From: an uncultured Paracoccaceae bacterium
GTDB lineage: Bacteria; Pseudomonadota; Alphaproteobacteria; Rhodobacterales; Rhodobacteraceae
Direction: 5' to 3'
Length of the DNA stretch: 64,000 nucleotides
Assembly (NCBI GenBank): GCA_947499715.1
Contig: CANMPL010000001.1
Coordinates: 310,001 to 374,000 of the forward strand
The translations under genes were made by a program, and so were the position numbers. This document shows, in pieces, positions 27,195 to 36,416 of the stretch; the stretch's first letter is position 1; every line of letters begins with the position of its first letter. Under the pieces are notes generated by a model. It had not been told where the DNA came from, did no database searches, and saw only the letters and a list, made by a program, of their open reading frames with translations.

Positions 27195-27899
27195 TTACGG
27201 CCGCAGGCGAAGTGCTTGCAATTTATCGTAATATGGCATCGCTTCGTTAAGGAGTGTTCTGTGCGCCGGATCGGTGTCGGGCAAGGGGCCCTCTGGTCCG
27301 GCGAAACCTGTGCTGGCGTGGATCGCGCCGTACCAATGCCGCGCCCAGATGCCATCTTCGACACGACCCCCGGCAGGCCAGGTCAGCATCGCGGGATCAT
27401 AGGGTAACCCTATGGCATTGCAGAGTTTTTCCAACATCGCGGCAGGATTTTGCCGAATATCAAAACTATCGACGACAATGCCGCCAAGCTGGTCGTAGAC
27501 CTGCGCCTGCTGACGAAAACCGATGTCATCAGCCGTGATCGTACTGCGCTTTGCACCATAGCTTGCGATGACCCGCGCGGGGTGGCGGATCAGGTGGACG
27601 TTGACGCACGACCGCGCCCAGCCCATCGGGAAACCGGCAACCATGTGGTGCGGCATGTGTTTCATATAGAAATGAGGCTTTTGCCCCGTGTTAGGGTCTA
27701 AAATAGCCGCAACAATGGCGTCAGGTTTGCTGTCATGCGCTGCCAAAATCTGATCGCGCATCGGGTGGTCCTGACCAGTGGCAGCCAGGTAGGCGGCGTA
27801 GAACGGCTCATCCCAGATGGCGCAATCAGACCGCGCGCCAAAGCTATACATCATCGCCGTTGAAAGGTTCCGAGGACCGGACCACATCGCAATTTTCAT
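27195..27899 (-). CDS. Sulfotransferase-like protein
   Basis: 234 aa. It resembles the sulfotransferase-like proteins found in marine bacteria: an N-terminal phosphosulfate-type loop WSGPRNLSTAMM near residues 6-17 and the second nucleotide-binding motif LIRHPARVIASYG near 112-124. The ATG at 27899 is the likely start although it has no Shine-Dalgarno sequence; it sits directly against an 11-bp tandem-repeat array (27899-27942). Acceptor substrate unknown. Convergent with argG. Confidence 0.78.
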   Translation of the reverse strand: MKIAMWSGPRNLSTAMMYSFGARSDCAIWDEPFYAAYLAATGQDHPMRDQILAAHDSKPDAIVAAILDPNTGQKPHFYMKHMPHHMVAGFPMGWARSCVNVHLIRHPARVIASYGAKRSTITADDIGFRQQAQVYDQLGGIVVDSFDIRQNPAAMLEKLCNAIGLPYDPAMLTWPAGGRVEDGIWARHWYGAIHASTGFAGPEGPLPDTDPAHRTLLNEAMPYYDKLQALRLRP

Positions 27900-27942
27900 G
27901 ATACACATTCCATACACAAACCATGCGCAACCCATGCACAAA
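27899..27942 (-). repeat. 11-bp tandem repeat array A
   Basis: Four consecutive 11-base units read on the plus strand with consensus CCATrCACAAA: 27899-27909 (degenerate), 27910-27920, 27921-27931 and 27932-27942. The array ends at the start codon of the sulfotransferase-like gene. A second array with the same unit lies at 53861-53893. The 11-base period is close to one helical turn. Confidence 0.7.
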
Positions 27943-28035
27943 GTACATGCATGAAAGTCCTAACCGGCGTTAACCGTACGGTGCAAGCAGGCTGCCGCGC
28001 AAAATATTCCAATCAGTAAACTGCCCGTGACATCA

Positions 28036-28069
28036 CGCGGCGGTGAATTGATTGACACCCCCCGCCGCG
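28036..28069 (+). promoter_or_regulatory. Hairpin in the msrA leader
   Basis: CGCGGCGG (28036-28043) and CCGCCGCG (28062-28069) form a perfect 8-bp stem with an 18-base AT-richer loop, ending 29 bases before the msrA start. It could be an mRNA leader structure or an operator. The rest of the 27943-28098 gap shows no gene. Confidence 0.4.
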
Positions 28070-28098
28070 CCAAGACTGACCGCCAAAGGAGATCCGCC

Positions 28099-28761
28099 AT
28101 GTGCATGAAAACGCAAACCTTGAAATCCCTGTTGCTGGCGCTGGCCATCGGTGTCGGTTTCATCCTGCAATCGACCCCGGCCCAGGCGCGGGACATGCAG
28201 GTCGCGACCTTTGCGGGTGGCTGTTTCTGGTGCATCGAATCTGATTTCGAACGGGTGCAGGGCGTCAGCGAAGTCGTGTCCGGCTACACCGGTGGCACAA
28301 CGGCCAACCCGACCTATGCGACGCTAAAGGGATCGGGCCATTATGAGGCGGTGCAGATCCGATATGACGCGGATCAGGTCAGTTATGCCCAGCTGCTGAA
28401 CCTGTTTTTCCGGTCGGTTGATCCAACGGATGCCGGTGGCCAGTTCTGTGACCGTGGGCCCAGCTATCGCACAGCGATTTTCGCGGCCAACGCAGCAGAG
28501 CGTCAGGCGGCCGAGGCCGCCAAGGCGCAGGCCCAGCGCGATTTGGGGCAAACCATTGTAACGCCGATCCTGAATGCGAGCGCATTCACGGACGCCGAGG
28601 CGATCCACCAGGATTATTACAAAGGCGACAAAATCATCCTGACCCGGCGCGGACCAAAGAGCCAGGCAGAGGCCTATAAGTTCTACCGCAATGCCTGCGG
28701 TCGCGATCAGCGGGTATTGGAATTGTGGGGTGCAGCGGCACCATTTGCAAAGTCGTCATAA
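28099..28761 (+). CDS. msrA: Exported peptide-methionine (S)-S-oxide reductase
   Basis: Repairs oxidised methionine, 220 aa with the chosen ATG, which has AAAGGAG seven bases upstream. Residues 1-30 form a Sec signal peptide (hydrophobic core [11 protein letters not shown], cleavage after AQA), so the enzyme should act in the periplasm. The catalytic motif [14 protein letters not shown] follows at about residue 40, and [12 protein letters not shown] near 117 and HQDYY near 170 complete the family pattern. It stands alone, without msrB beside it. Confidence 0.93.
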   Translation: MCMKTQTLKSLLLALAIGVGFILQSTPAQARDMQVATFAGGCFWCIESDFERVQGVSEVVSGYTGGTTANPTYATLKGSGHYEAVQIRYDADQVSYAQLLNLFFRSVDPTDAGGQFCDRGPSYRTAIFAANAAERQAAEAAKAQAQRDLGQTIVTPILNASAFTDAEAIHQDYYKGDKIILTRRGPKSQAEAYKFYRNACGRDQRVLELWGAAAPFAKSS

Positions 28762-28767
28762 TGTGGC

Positions 28768-28786
28768 GGTGGGCATTTTGCCCACC
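28768..28786. terminator. Bidirectional hairpin between convergent msrA and sugar kinase genes
   Basis: GGTGGGCA (28768-28775) and TGCCCACC (28779-28786) form a perfect 8-bp stem with a TTT loop that fills the 25-base gap between the two stop codons. There is no long T-run. Similar GTGGGCA stems are frequent between convergent genes of Rhodobacteraceae, from my general knowledge. Confidence 0.5.
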
Positions 28787-29653
28787 CTAGGGGCGAAAAC
28801 CCTGCACCTCTGACAGATCAGGGATCACATCAGCGGTGCCGTGGCGCGTGACCATCAACGCCCCGGCACGGGTAGCAAGACCAATCGCCTGCGCCATCGG
28901 CATCCCGCGATCAAGGCCCGCCAGAACGTAACCGGTAAAGGTGTCCCCTGCCCCGGTTGTATCCACGGGATCGACTTTGATGGCGTCAAAATGCTGAACG
29001 CCACTATCGCCAAACCAATCAGCACCCTCCGCGCCCAAGGTGACGATCACATCTTCGACGCCGAGTTGATCAGGCCCCTTGCCTGTCGCCTCTTTCAGCT
29101 GGGCGGCTTCAACTTCGTTCAGGATCAGAAAATCAAGGAACGGTAGCACGGCCTGCACGCGTTCGGGATCAAAGGGCGCGGCAGCATAAGCGACGCGCAG
29201 GCCCATATCGTGGCCAAGCTTGGCGGCGGTGCGCTGCAAATTGGTTTCATTCTGGATGATAAGCCAATCCTCTGTCTCTGCTTCGGACAAGGCGGATTGC
29301 AGGATTGCTTGCGGGATCTCTCCGTTCGCGCCGGGGGCGAGCACGATCATGTTTTCCCCGTGTGTGTCGACAAAGATCAGCGCTTGACTGGTGGGCGCGT
29401 CGACGGTGGTGATAAAGCGGGTATCAACACCATATTCCATCAACCGATGGATCGCCCAAGCACCATCCGGCCCGACCGCACCAATGTGGTGCACGGTGGC
29501 GGCAGCACGCGCGGCGGCGACAGACATATTGGAACCCTTGCCGCCAAGGAAGGTTTCAAACCCGGTGGCTGATAGCGTTTCACCGGGTTGTGGAATATGC
29601 GGCACCGCGTAAACCAGATCTGCGTTGATCGAGCCGAGATTCCAGATGGGCAT
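28787..29653 (-). CDS. Ribokinase-like PfkB sugar kinase
   Basis: 288 aa cytoplasmic kinase. The N-terminal PfkB signature is GGKGSNMSVAAARA near residues 37-50 and the C-terminal ATP/anion-hole signature is DTTGAGDTFTGYV near 235-247, with catalytic Asp in GAGD. The N-terminus IWNLGSINADLVY is ribokinase-like. It follows the malic enzyme gene by three bases on the same strand. The sugar or nucleoside phosphorylated is not certain. Confidence 0.87.
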   Translation of the reverse strand: MPIWNLGSINADLVYAVPHIPQPGETLSATGFETFLGGKGSNMSVAAARAAATVHHIGAVGPDGAWAIHRLMEYGVDTRFITTVDAPTSQALIFVDTHGENMIVLAPGANGEIPQAILQSALSEAETEDWLIIQNETNLQRTAAKLGHDMGLRVAYAAAPFDPERVQAVLPFLDFLILNEVEAAQLKEATGKGPDQLGVEDVIVTLGAEGADWFGDSGVQHFDAIKVDPVDTTGAGDTFTGYVLAGLDRGMPMAQAIGLATRAGALMVTRHGTADVIPDLSEVQGFRP

Positions 29654-29656
29654 GGG

Positions 29657-31915
29657 TCAACCCACCTTGCAGGCGGCAATCACCGCCATGTTCAGAATGT
29701 CGTTCACCGTTGAAACCGTGGAACAAATCTGGATCGGCTTATCAACGCCCGACAGGATTGGGCCAATCACAGTCGCCCCAGCCATTTCCTGCATCAGCTT
29801 GACGCTGATCGAGGCAGAGTGCCGCGCCGGCACGACAAGCACATTGGCCGGCCCGGTCAGTCGCTGGAACGGATAATTGGCCTGCGCCGCTGGGTTCAGG
29901 GCGACATCGACGGTCATTTCGCCTTCGTATTCGAAATCGACATTGCGGCCATCCAGAACCTTGGGCGCCTGATGCATCTTTTCGGCCCGCTCCGACACCG
30001 GATAGCCAAAGGTCGAGAACGACAGGAAGGCGACCCGCGGATCAAGGCCCAGATCGCGGGCAACAGAGGCACCCGCGGTGGCGATGTCGGCAAGGTCTTC
30101 GTCGTCGGGCCATTCATGAACAAGCGTATCCGCGATCAGCACGATTTTGCCATTGTGAAGCACGGCGGAAACACCAACAGCGCCATGCGCTGCATCCGCG
30201 TCAAAGACGTGGTTGATCAGTTCCAGCACATGCGCCGATTTGCGCGTGGCCCCGGTGACCATGCCATCAACATTCCCATGCGCGAGCATCAGCGAGGCAA
30301 AGACGTGCCGGTCCCGCGCGGCCATGCGATGCACGTCTTGCATGTCATAGCCCTTGCGGTTCAGACGGTCGTAAAGGAAGGCCTTATAAGTGTCTAAATT
30401 GGGAGTATTGGCGGCATTTATCACCTCAAGCTCTGCCACGGCGTCGGCCAGACCTTCGGTTGTCAGGGTCTCTGCCACCTCGGATTCGCGACCAACGACC
30501 AGCGCTTTGCCAAGGCCAGAGCGTTGATACATGACGGCAGCACGCAGCACGCGGGGATCATCGCCTTCGGCAAATAGCACGGTGGATTGCGCTTGCCGCG
30601 CGCGCGCGTTGAGGCTGCGCAGGATCGACTGGGTCGGATCCATGCGGGATTTGAGCGCCTCTTCATAGGCTTCCATATCGACGATAGGGCGACGGGCGAC
30701 GCCGGTTTTCATGCCAGCCTGCGCCACCGCCGTGGGGATCCGGTGGATCAGGCGGGGGTCAAAGGGGGTTGGGATGATGTAGTCACGGCCAAAGGTCAGT
30801 TTCTTGCCGTAGGCCATGGCGACTTCATCGGGCACATCTTCGCGGGCGAGGTTGGCGAGCGCGTGGGCGCAGGCGATCTTCATCTCGTCATTGATGGCGC
30901 GGGCGTGGATATCGAGCGCGCCGCGAAAGAGGTAGGGAAAGCCCAGCACGTTGTTGACCTGATTGGGGTAGTCGGAGCGCCCGGTGGCGACGATCGCATC
31001 GGGCCGCACGGCCTGGGCATCCTCTGGCGTAATCTCTGGGTCTGGGTTGGCCATGGCGAAAATAACAGGGTCTTTCGCCATGTTAGACACCATTTCCTGT
31101 GTCACGGCCCCCTTGGCAGAGACGCCCAGAAAGACGTCGCAGCCCTTCATCGCGTCATCAAGCGTCCGGGCCTTGGTGTTGGCGGCGTGGGCCGATTTCC
31201 ACTGATTCATGCCCTCGGTGCGGCCCTGATAGATCACGCCCTTGGTGTCGCACATGATGCAGTTGTCGTGCGCCGCACCCATGGATTTGACAAGTTCCAG
31301 ACAGGCAATCCCGGCGGCCCCTGCCCCGTTGAGGACGATCTTGACCTCTTCGATTTTTTTGCCGGTCATGTGCAGCGCGTTGATCAGGCCCGCCGCGCAG
31401 ATCACGGCGGTGCCGTGCTGGTCGTCATGGAAGACCGGGATGTCCATTTCTTCCTTGAGGCGCTGTTCGATGATGAAACACTCTGGCGCTTTGATATCTT
31501 CAAGGTTGATGCCGCCAAAGGTTGGGCCCATCAGGCGCACGGCGTTGCAAAAAGCGTCGGTGTCTTCGGTGTCGAGTTCGATATCGATGGAGTTCACGTC
31601 AGCGAACCGTTTGAATAGGACCGATTTCCCTTCCATCACCGGTTTAGAAGCCAGCGCACCGAGATTTCCGAGGCCCAACACGGCTGACCCGTTCGAGATA
31701 ACAGCAACGAGGTTACCTTTGTTCGTGTAGTCGTAAGCAGTCGACGGATCGGCGGCGATTTCTTCACACGGAATCGCGACGCCAGGGGAATAGGCCAGCG
31801 ACAGATCGCGCTGGGTCGTCATTGGCACAGTCGCCGCAATTTCCCACTTTCCCGGAGTAGGGTTGAGGTGGAACGCAAGCGCGTCTTCGCGCGAATGTTT
31901 TGTAGTGCCGGCCAT
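29657..31915 (-). CDS. maeB: NADP-dependent malic enzyme with phosphotransacetylase-like domain
   Basis: Oxidative decarboxylation of malate to pyruvate; 752 aa, the length of bacterial MaeB. The N-terminal malic-enzyme half shows SPGVAIPCEEIA near residue 40, the HDDQHGTA metal/substrate motif near 165 and an NADP fold with LNGAGAAGIACL near 195. The C-terminal half (from ~430) is a phosphate acetyltransferase-like regulatory domain. The ATG at 31915 is preceded by GGGAGGA. It is divergent from mutS. Confidence 0.94.
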   Translation of the reverse strand: MAGTTKHSREDALAFHLNPTPGKWEIAATVPMTTQRDLSLAYSPGVAIPCEEIAADPSTAYDYTNKGNLVAVISNGSAVLGLGNLGALASKPVMEGKSVLFKRFADVNSIDIELDTEDTDAFCNAVRLMGPTFGGINLEDIKAPECFIIEQRLKEEMDIPVFHDDQHGTAVICAAGLINALHMTGKKIEEVKIVLNGAGAAGIACLELVKSMGAAHDNCIMCDTKGVIYQGRTEGMNQWKSAHAANTKARTLDDAMKGCDVFLGVSAKGAVTQEMVSNMAKDPVIFAMANPDPEITPEDAQAVRPDAIVATGRSDYPNQVNNVLGFPYLFRGALDIHARAINDEMKIACAHALANLAREDVPDEVAMAYGKKLTFGRDYIIPTPFDPRLIHRIPTAVAQAGMKTGVARRPIVDMEAYEEALKSRMDPTQSILRSLNARARQAQSTVLFAEGDDPRVLRAAVMYQRSGLGKALVVGRESEVAETLTTEGLADAVAELEVINAANTPNLDTYKAFLYDRLNRKGYDMQDVHRMAARDRHVFASLMLAHGNVDGMVTGATRKSAHVLELINHVFDADAAHGAVGVSAVLHNGKIVLIADTLVHEWPDDEDLADIATAGASVARDLGLDPRVAFLSFSTFGYPVSERAEKMHQAPKVLDGRNVDFEYEGEMTVDVALNPAAQANYPFQRLTGPANVLVVPARHSASISVKLMQEMAGATVIGPILSGVDKPIQICSTVSTVNDILNMAVIAACKVG

Positions 31916-32040
31916 TTTCGTCCTCCCTGACGTGACGGTCAGAATGCGCGATGGGGCGCAAGGCTGCAACGGGTTCGTTTTCGACTTTCGTCGCTAACAT
32001 GGCCCGGTTAGGTTTGCCCGGCGCAATCCGGGGGGATTTG

Positions 32041-34677
32041 ATGAACGCTGTGACGCCGATGATGGCGCAATATCTTGAGTTGAAAGCCGGGTACCCGGAC
32101 GCCCTTTTGTTTTATCGGATGGGCGATTTCTACGAGATGTTCTTTGACGATGCGGTTGCGGCCTCTGCTGCGTTGGATATCGCGCTGACCAAACGCGGCA
32201 AGCATGACGGCAATGATATCCCGATGTGCGGTGTGCCAATTCATGCAGCCGAAGGGTATTTGCTGACGCTGATCCGTAAAGGATTCCGCGTCGCCGTCTG
32301 CGAGCAGATGGAAAGCCCGGCAGAGGCGAAAAAGCGCGGTTCAAAGTCCGTGGTAAAACGCGATGTGGTGCGGTTGGTCACACCCGGCACATTGACCGAA
32401 GATTCCCTGCTGGACGCACGGCGGCACAACTTTCTGGCGGCTTTCGCGCAAGTGCGCGATGACAGCGCCTTGGCTTGGGTCGATATCTCAACCGGGGCGT
32501 TTCACGTGATGACCTGTCCACGCGTGGCGCTGGCGCCGGAATTGGCGCGGTTGGCCCCGAAAGAAGTGATCGTTGCAGATGGAGAAGAGGGCGAATTCGC
32601 CGTGTTAGTGTCTGAATCGGGGGCCGCACTGTCGACTTTGGGTCGGGCAGCGTTTGACAGCACGGCGGGTGAAAAGCGGCTTTGTGCGCTGTATAAAGTC
32701 GGGTCGCTGGATGCGTTTGGGGCGTTCAGCCGGGCCGAGGTTGCCGCCCTTTCGGCGGTGGCCGAGTATCTGGATATCACCCAAAAGGGCAACCTGCCGC
32801 TGTTGCGACCGCCCGTGCAGGAAGGCCAACGCGCGGCGATGCAAATTGATGCGGCGACGCGGCGATCGCTTGAGCTGACACATGCGATGGCGGGGGCTCG
32901 GGCAGGGTCGTTATTGGCGGCTGTGGATCAGACTGTAACGGCGGGCGGTGCGCGATTGCTGGAAAGGCGGCTGTCGTCGCCATCTTGCGACCGCGCGACG
33001 GTGCAGGCGCGGCAAGATGCGGTGAGTTTTGCGTTTGAGCAGAGCCGTTGGACCGATGATTTGCGCGACTATCTGCGCGGCGTACATGATCTGGATCGCG
33101 CATTGTCCCGACTGGCGCTTGATCGCGGGGGTCCGCGCGACATGGCGGCGATCCGCAATTCGATTGAAGAAGCCTCGCGCATTTTCAGCGCACTGCCGGA
33201 GGAGTTACCAGAGGTCTTGGCAGAGGCAGGCAGTGCATTAACCGGGCACGATGAGCTGCTGACGCTTTTGGATGCGGCGTTGGTTGCCGAGCCGCCGCTG
33301 CTGGCGCGGGACGGCGGATTTATTGCCCCCGGATACGATGCGGACCTGGATGAGGCCCGGCAATTGCGCGACGAAGGGCGCGGCGTCATCGCCAGGATGC
33401 AGGCAGAGTTTGTGGAGCTGTCCGGTGTGTCGAGCCTGAAGATCAAGCATAATAATGTGCTGGGCTATTTTATCGAAACCACGGCAACCCATGCGGACAA
33501 AATGATGGCCCCGCCGCTGAACGAGACGTTCATTCATCGACAGACCACCGCCAATCAGGTGCGGTTCACGACGGTGGAGTTGAGCGAGATCGAAACGCGG
33601 ATATTGAACGCCGGGGGCAGGGCGCTTGAGATCGAAAAGAGGCTCTATTCCAGCCTAACTGGCGCGATTTTGGATCAAGCGGGACCGCTGGGTGCCCTGG
33701 CGCGGGGGCTGGCGGAGTTTGATTTGGCGACCGGTTTGGCGACTGTCGCACGGCGGGATGATTGGACCAAACCGGTGATCGACGACAGCCGCGCGTTTGA
33801 TATTCGCGGCGGGCGGCATCCGGTTGTTGAAGCGGCGCTGCAAAAGGACGGCGCACCGTTCGTTGCGAACGATTGCGACCTGTCGGAACAGTCCATTTGG
33901 CTGCTGACCGGTCCGAACATGGCGGGTAAATCGACGTTTCTGCGACAGAACGCGCTGATCGCGGTTTTGGCGCAGATGGGGGCCTGGGTGCCGGCAAAAG
34001 AGGCGCAGATCGGGATTGTGAGCCAGATCTTCAGCCGGGTTGGCGCGTCAGACGATCTGGCCCGTGGCCGGTCGACGTTCATGGTCGAAATGGTCGAAAC
34101 GGCGGCGATCTTGAACCAAGCGGACGACCGCGCGTTGGTGATTTTGGATGAAATCGGGCGCGGCACAGCGACATATGACGGTTTGTCGATTGCCTGGGCC
34201 ACGTTGGAACATTTGCACGATGTGAACCGGTGTCGCGCGCTGTTTGCCACGCATTATCACGAGATGGCGCAATTGGCGGGCAAGTTGGACGGCGTCGATA
34301 ACGCCACTGTCGCCGTCAAGGAATGGGACGGCGACGTGATTTTCCTGCATGAGGTGCGCAAAGGCACGGCAGACCGGAGCTATGGCGTACAAGTCGCGCG
34401 GCTGGCGGGGTTGCCGGACATGGTGGTCGAACGGGCCAAGGTTGTGTTGGATGCATTGGAAAAAGGCGAACGAGAAGGCGGGGCAGGGCGCAAGGCAGTC
34501 ATCGACGATTTGCCACTGTTTGCCGCAACGCCAGCGCCGCCGCCTGTGGCGACCAAACCATCGCAGGTCGAGGACGCCCTGAAGGACGTTTTGCCGGACG
34601 AATTGACGCCAAAACAGGCTCTAACACTGGTATATGAGCTACGCGCGCTGCTGGAGACGTCAGGCAACGGATCGTAG
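32041..34677 (+). CDS. mutS: DNA mismatch repair protein MutS
   Basis: Recognises mismatches and starts repair; 878 aa with the ATG at 32041, just after GGGGGG. The mismatch-probing motif GDFYEMF is near residue 29, and the ATPase has Walker [10 protein letters not shown] near 620, [12 protein letters not shown] near 698 and TATHYHE-like ATHYHEMA near 730. The C-terminal ~70 residues carry the MutS dimer/tetramer helix ([12 protein letters not shown]). Convergent with the YdcH-like gene (18-base overlap). Confidence 0.96.
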   Translation: MNAVTPMMAQYLELKAGYPDALLFYRMGDFYEMFFDDAVAASAALDIALTKRGKHDGNDIPMCGVPIHAAEGYLLTLIRKGFRVAVCEQMESPAEAKKRGSKSVVKRDVVRLVTPGTLTEDSLLDARRHNFLAAFAQVRDDSALAWVDISTGAFHVMTCPRVALAPELARLAPKEVIVADGEEGEFAVLVSESGAALSTLGRAAFDSTAGEKRLCALYKVGSLDAFGAFSRAEVAALSAVAEYLDITQKGNLPLLRPPVQEGQRAAMQIDAATRRSLELTHAMAGARAGSLLAAVDQTVTAGGARLLERRLSSPSCDRATVQARQDAVSFAFEQSRWTDDLRDYLRGVHDLDRALSRLALDRGGPRDMAAIRNSIEEASRIFSALPEELPEVLAEAGSALTGHDELLTLLDAALVAEPPLLARDGGFIAPGYDADLDEARQLRDEGRGVIARMQAEFVELSGVSSLKIKHNNVLGYFIETTATHADKMMAPPLNETFIHRQTTANQVRFTTVELSEIETRILNAGGRALEIEKRLYSSLTGAILDQAGPLGALARGLAEFDLATGLATVARRDDWTKPVIDDSRAFDIRGGRHPVVEAALQKDGAPFVANDCDLSEQSIWLLTGPNMAGKSTFLRQNALIAVLAQMGAWVPAKEAQIGIVSQIFSRVGASDDLARGRSTFMVEMVETAAILNQADDRALVILDEIGRGTATYDGLSIAWATLEHLHDVNRCRALFATHYHEMAQLAGKLDGVDNATVAVKEWDGDVIFLHEVRKGTADRSYGVQVARLAGLPDMVVERAKVVLDALEKGEREGGAGRKAVIDDLPLFAATPAPPPVATKPSQVEDALKDVLPDELTPKQALTLVYELRALLETSGNGS

Positions 34678-34902
34678 AATTGCGCTGATCTGATCCTTGA
34701 GCGTCATGCGGGTTTTGCGCATCTGTGCCATATGCAGATCGTCGGTTGGTTCAATGTCCGTTTCCGCACGGTGGATGGCGCGATTGATGCTGTGATATTC
34801 CTCTGCCAAGTTCGCGAAGTGCGGATTTGACTGCTTTAAGCCTTGCAGACGGTCGACCTGATCGGGAAATTCTTCGTGCAGTTCATGTGGAACGTGAGAC
34901 AT
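34660..34902 (-). CDS. YdcH-family (DUF465) small protein
   Basis: 80 aa, charged and helical, predicted coiled coil. The pattern [19 protein letters not shown]-like in the middle (here [12 protein letters not shown] near residue 27) and [10 protein letters not shown] near the end match the YdcH/DUF465 family, of unknown function. It follows the PPK2 gene by 13 bases. The ATG at 34902 gives the family length. Confidence 0.82.
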   Translation of the reverse strand: MSHVPHELHEEFPDQVDRLQGLKQSNPHFANLAEEYHSINRAIHRAETDIEPTDDLHMAQMRKTRMTLKDQISAILRSVA

Positions 34903-34915
34903 GGGGGATCCTTTG

Positions 34916-35767
34916 CTATTGGCCCGCTTTGCGGGTTTTTGGATGGAGAGAGGCGGCAAGAATGTGGTCCGATCCGTGAACGACCGTTTCGGCCTGATGG
35001 ACGATCAGGGGATCCGGGGGTTGGACGACGTCGGTATCCTTGTCGGGGTAGTCGAGTTGCGACAAAAAGTGACGCATCGCATTCAGCCGGGCGCGCTTTT
35101 TGTCGTTTGAGCGGATGACGGTCCAAGGGGCATCGGCGGTGTCTGTATAGAAGAACATCGCTTCTTTTGCCTCGGTGTAGTCGTCCCATTTATCCAAGCT
35201 GGCGCGGTCAATGGGCGAAAGCTTCCACCGCTTGAGCGGGTCTGTTTCACGAGATGCAAAGCGGCGACGCTGTTCGTCGCGCGTAACCGAAAACCAGTAT
35301 TTGAACAGTTTGATGCCGGACCGGGTGAGCATGCGCTCAAATTCCGGCGTTTGGCGCATGAATTCGAGGTATTCGGTGGGCTCGCAAAACCCCATCACCC
35401 GTTCCACACCGGCGCGATTGTACCAAGAACGGTCATAAAGGACGATTTCGCCAGCGGTGGGCAGGTGGCGGACATACCGCTGAAAGAACCACTGCCCGCG
35501 TTCTTCGTCGTTGGGTTTGTTGAGGGCAACCACCCGGGCGGCGCGGGGGTTGAGGTGTTCCATGAACCGCTTGATCGTGCCACCCTTGCCTGCGGCATCG
35601 CGACCTTCAAAGAGCAGTACGAATTTCTGCTCGGTTTCCTGCACCCAATGCTGCACCTTGAGCAGTTCGACCTGTAGGGCTGCTTTCTCGGCTTCGTACT
35701 CCGCTTTCTTCAGCTTGTCGGCGTAGGGGTAGTCGCCTTGATCGAAGGCGTGAGTCGGCTCGGTCAT
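34916..35767 (-). CDS. ppk2: Polyphosphate kinase 2 (PPK2 class I-like)
   Basis: Transfers phosphate between polyphosphate and nucleotides, 283 aa. The P-loop-type Walker A is FEGRDAAGKGGTIKRF near residues 53-68, Walker B is LYDRSWYNRAGVE near 108-120, and the lid Arg-rich region follows with RFASRETDPLKRWKLSP near 175-190. It is a single-domain enzyme. It leads a short operon with the YdcH-like gene. Donor and acceptor preference (ADP or GDP/AMP) is not certain. Confidence 0.92.
   Translation of the reverse strand: MTEPTHAFDQGDYPYADKLKKAEYEAEKAALQVELLKVQHWVQETEQKFVLLFEGRDAAGKGGTIKRFMEHLNPRAARVVALNKPNDEERGQWFFQRYVRHLPTAGEIVLYDRSWYNRAGVERVMGFCEPTEYLEFMRQTPEFERMLTRSGIKLFKYWFSVTRDEQRRRFASRETDPLKRWKLSPIDRASLDKWDDYTEAKEAMFFYTDTADAPWTVIRSNDKKRARLNAMRHFLSQLDYPDKDTDVVQPPDPLIVHQAETVVHGSDHILAASLHPKTRKAGQ
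34922..34940 (+). terminator. Possible plus-strand terminator inside the PPK2 3' end
   Basis: CCCGC (34923-34927) and GCGGG (34931-34935) pair around TTT and are followed by TTTTT on the plus strand. It lies 245 bases past mutS and within the last codons of the opposite-strand PPK2 gene. The stem is short; it may stop mutS read-through. Confidence 0.3.
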
Positions 35768-35842
35768 TGCGAAGCTCCTTTGGTTGAAAGGAGTCTCGCA
35801 GGGTGTGACGATTACCGCGTTGATTTAGGTCAAGTTTGCCTG

Positions 35843-36403
35843 TCAGGACGCAGGCATGGAGCTGACGCCGACCTGCGCGGGGCGCAGAAGGCGATCGTGC
35901 AACATGAAGCCTTCGGCCATCACTTCGAGGATGTGCCCTGATTTGGTGCCGGGCACGGGGGCCTCAAACATCGCCTGATGCAGCTGCGGATCAAATTTGT
36001 CGCCGACCTCTGGCACGATGGGGTCGATGCCGTGCTTTTTGAAGACGGTGATGAGTTCGCGCATCGTCAGCTCAATCCCTTCGAGAAGGGCGGCGTTTGC
36101 ATCGCCTTCCGCCTCGTGCGTGGATTTCAGCGCACGGCGCAGGTTGTCATAGACGGGCAGCAGATCGCGGGCGAGTTTTGAGCCGCCATAGTTTTCAGCC
36201 TCGCGCCGATCACGGTCCGCACGCTTGCGCACGTTTTCAGCATCTGCCAGCGCACGCATCCATTTGTCGCGAAACTCATCCCGCGCGGCCTCAATATCGG
36301 CGATCTGGGCCAGAACACCTTCTTCGCCAGCGGCCTCCATCTCGTCGCCTTCGGCAGCAAGTTCATCAAGGCTAAGCGGTTCGTCGAGTGGCTTGTCGGA
36401 CAT
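35843..36403 (-). CDS. grpE: Nucleotide exchange factor GrpE
   Basis: Co-chaperone that releases ADP from DnaK, 186 aa. The N-terminal acidic, coiled-coil region (residues ~10-75, DKWMRALADAENVRKRADRD) leads to the GrpE head with LARDLLPVYDNLRRAL near 85-100 and the C-terminal family signature (FDPQLHQAMFE, then LHDRLLRPAQVGVSS). The ATG at 36403 follows AGGAAG. It is downstream of hrcA by 13 bases, the standard heat-shock pair. Confidence 0.95.
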   Translation of the reverse strand: MSDKPLDEPLSLDELAAEGDEMEAAGEEGVLAQIADIEAARDEFRDKWMRALADAENVRKRADRDRREAENYGGSKLARDLLPVYDNLRRALKSTHEAEGDANAALLEGIELTMRELITVFKKHGIDPIVPEVGDKFDPQLHQAMFEAPVPGTKSGHILEVMAEGFMLHDRLLRPAQVGVSSMPAS

Positions 36404-36416
36404 GTACGTCTTCCTG

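Noticed and set aside
30587-31618. 343-codon plus-strand frame opposite maeB
   Set aside because: Antisense to a clear malic enzyme gene; no domain pattern and biased composition.
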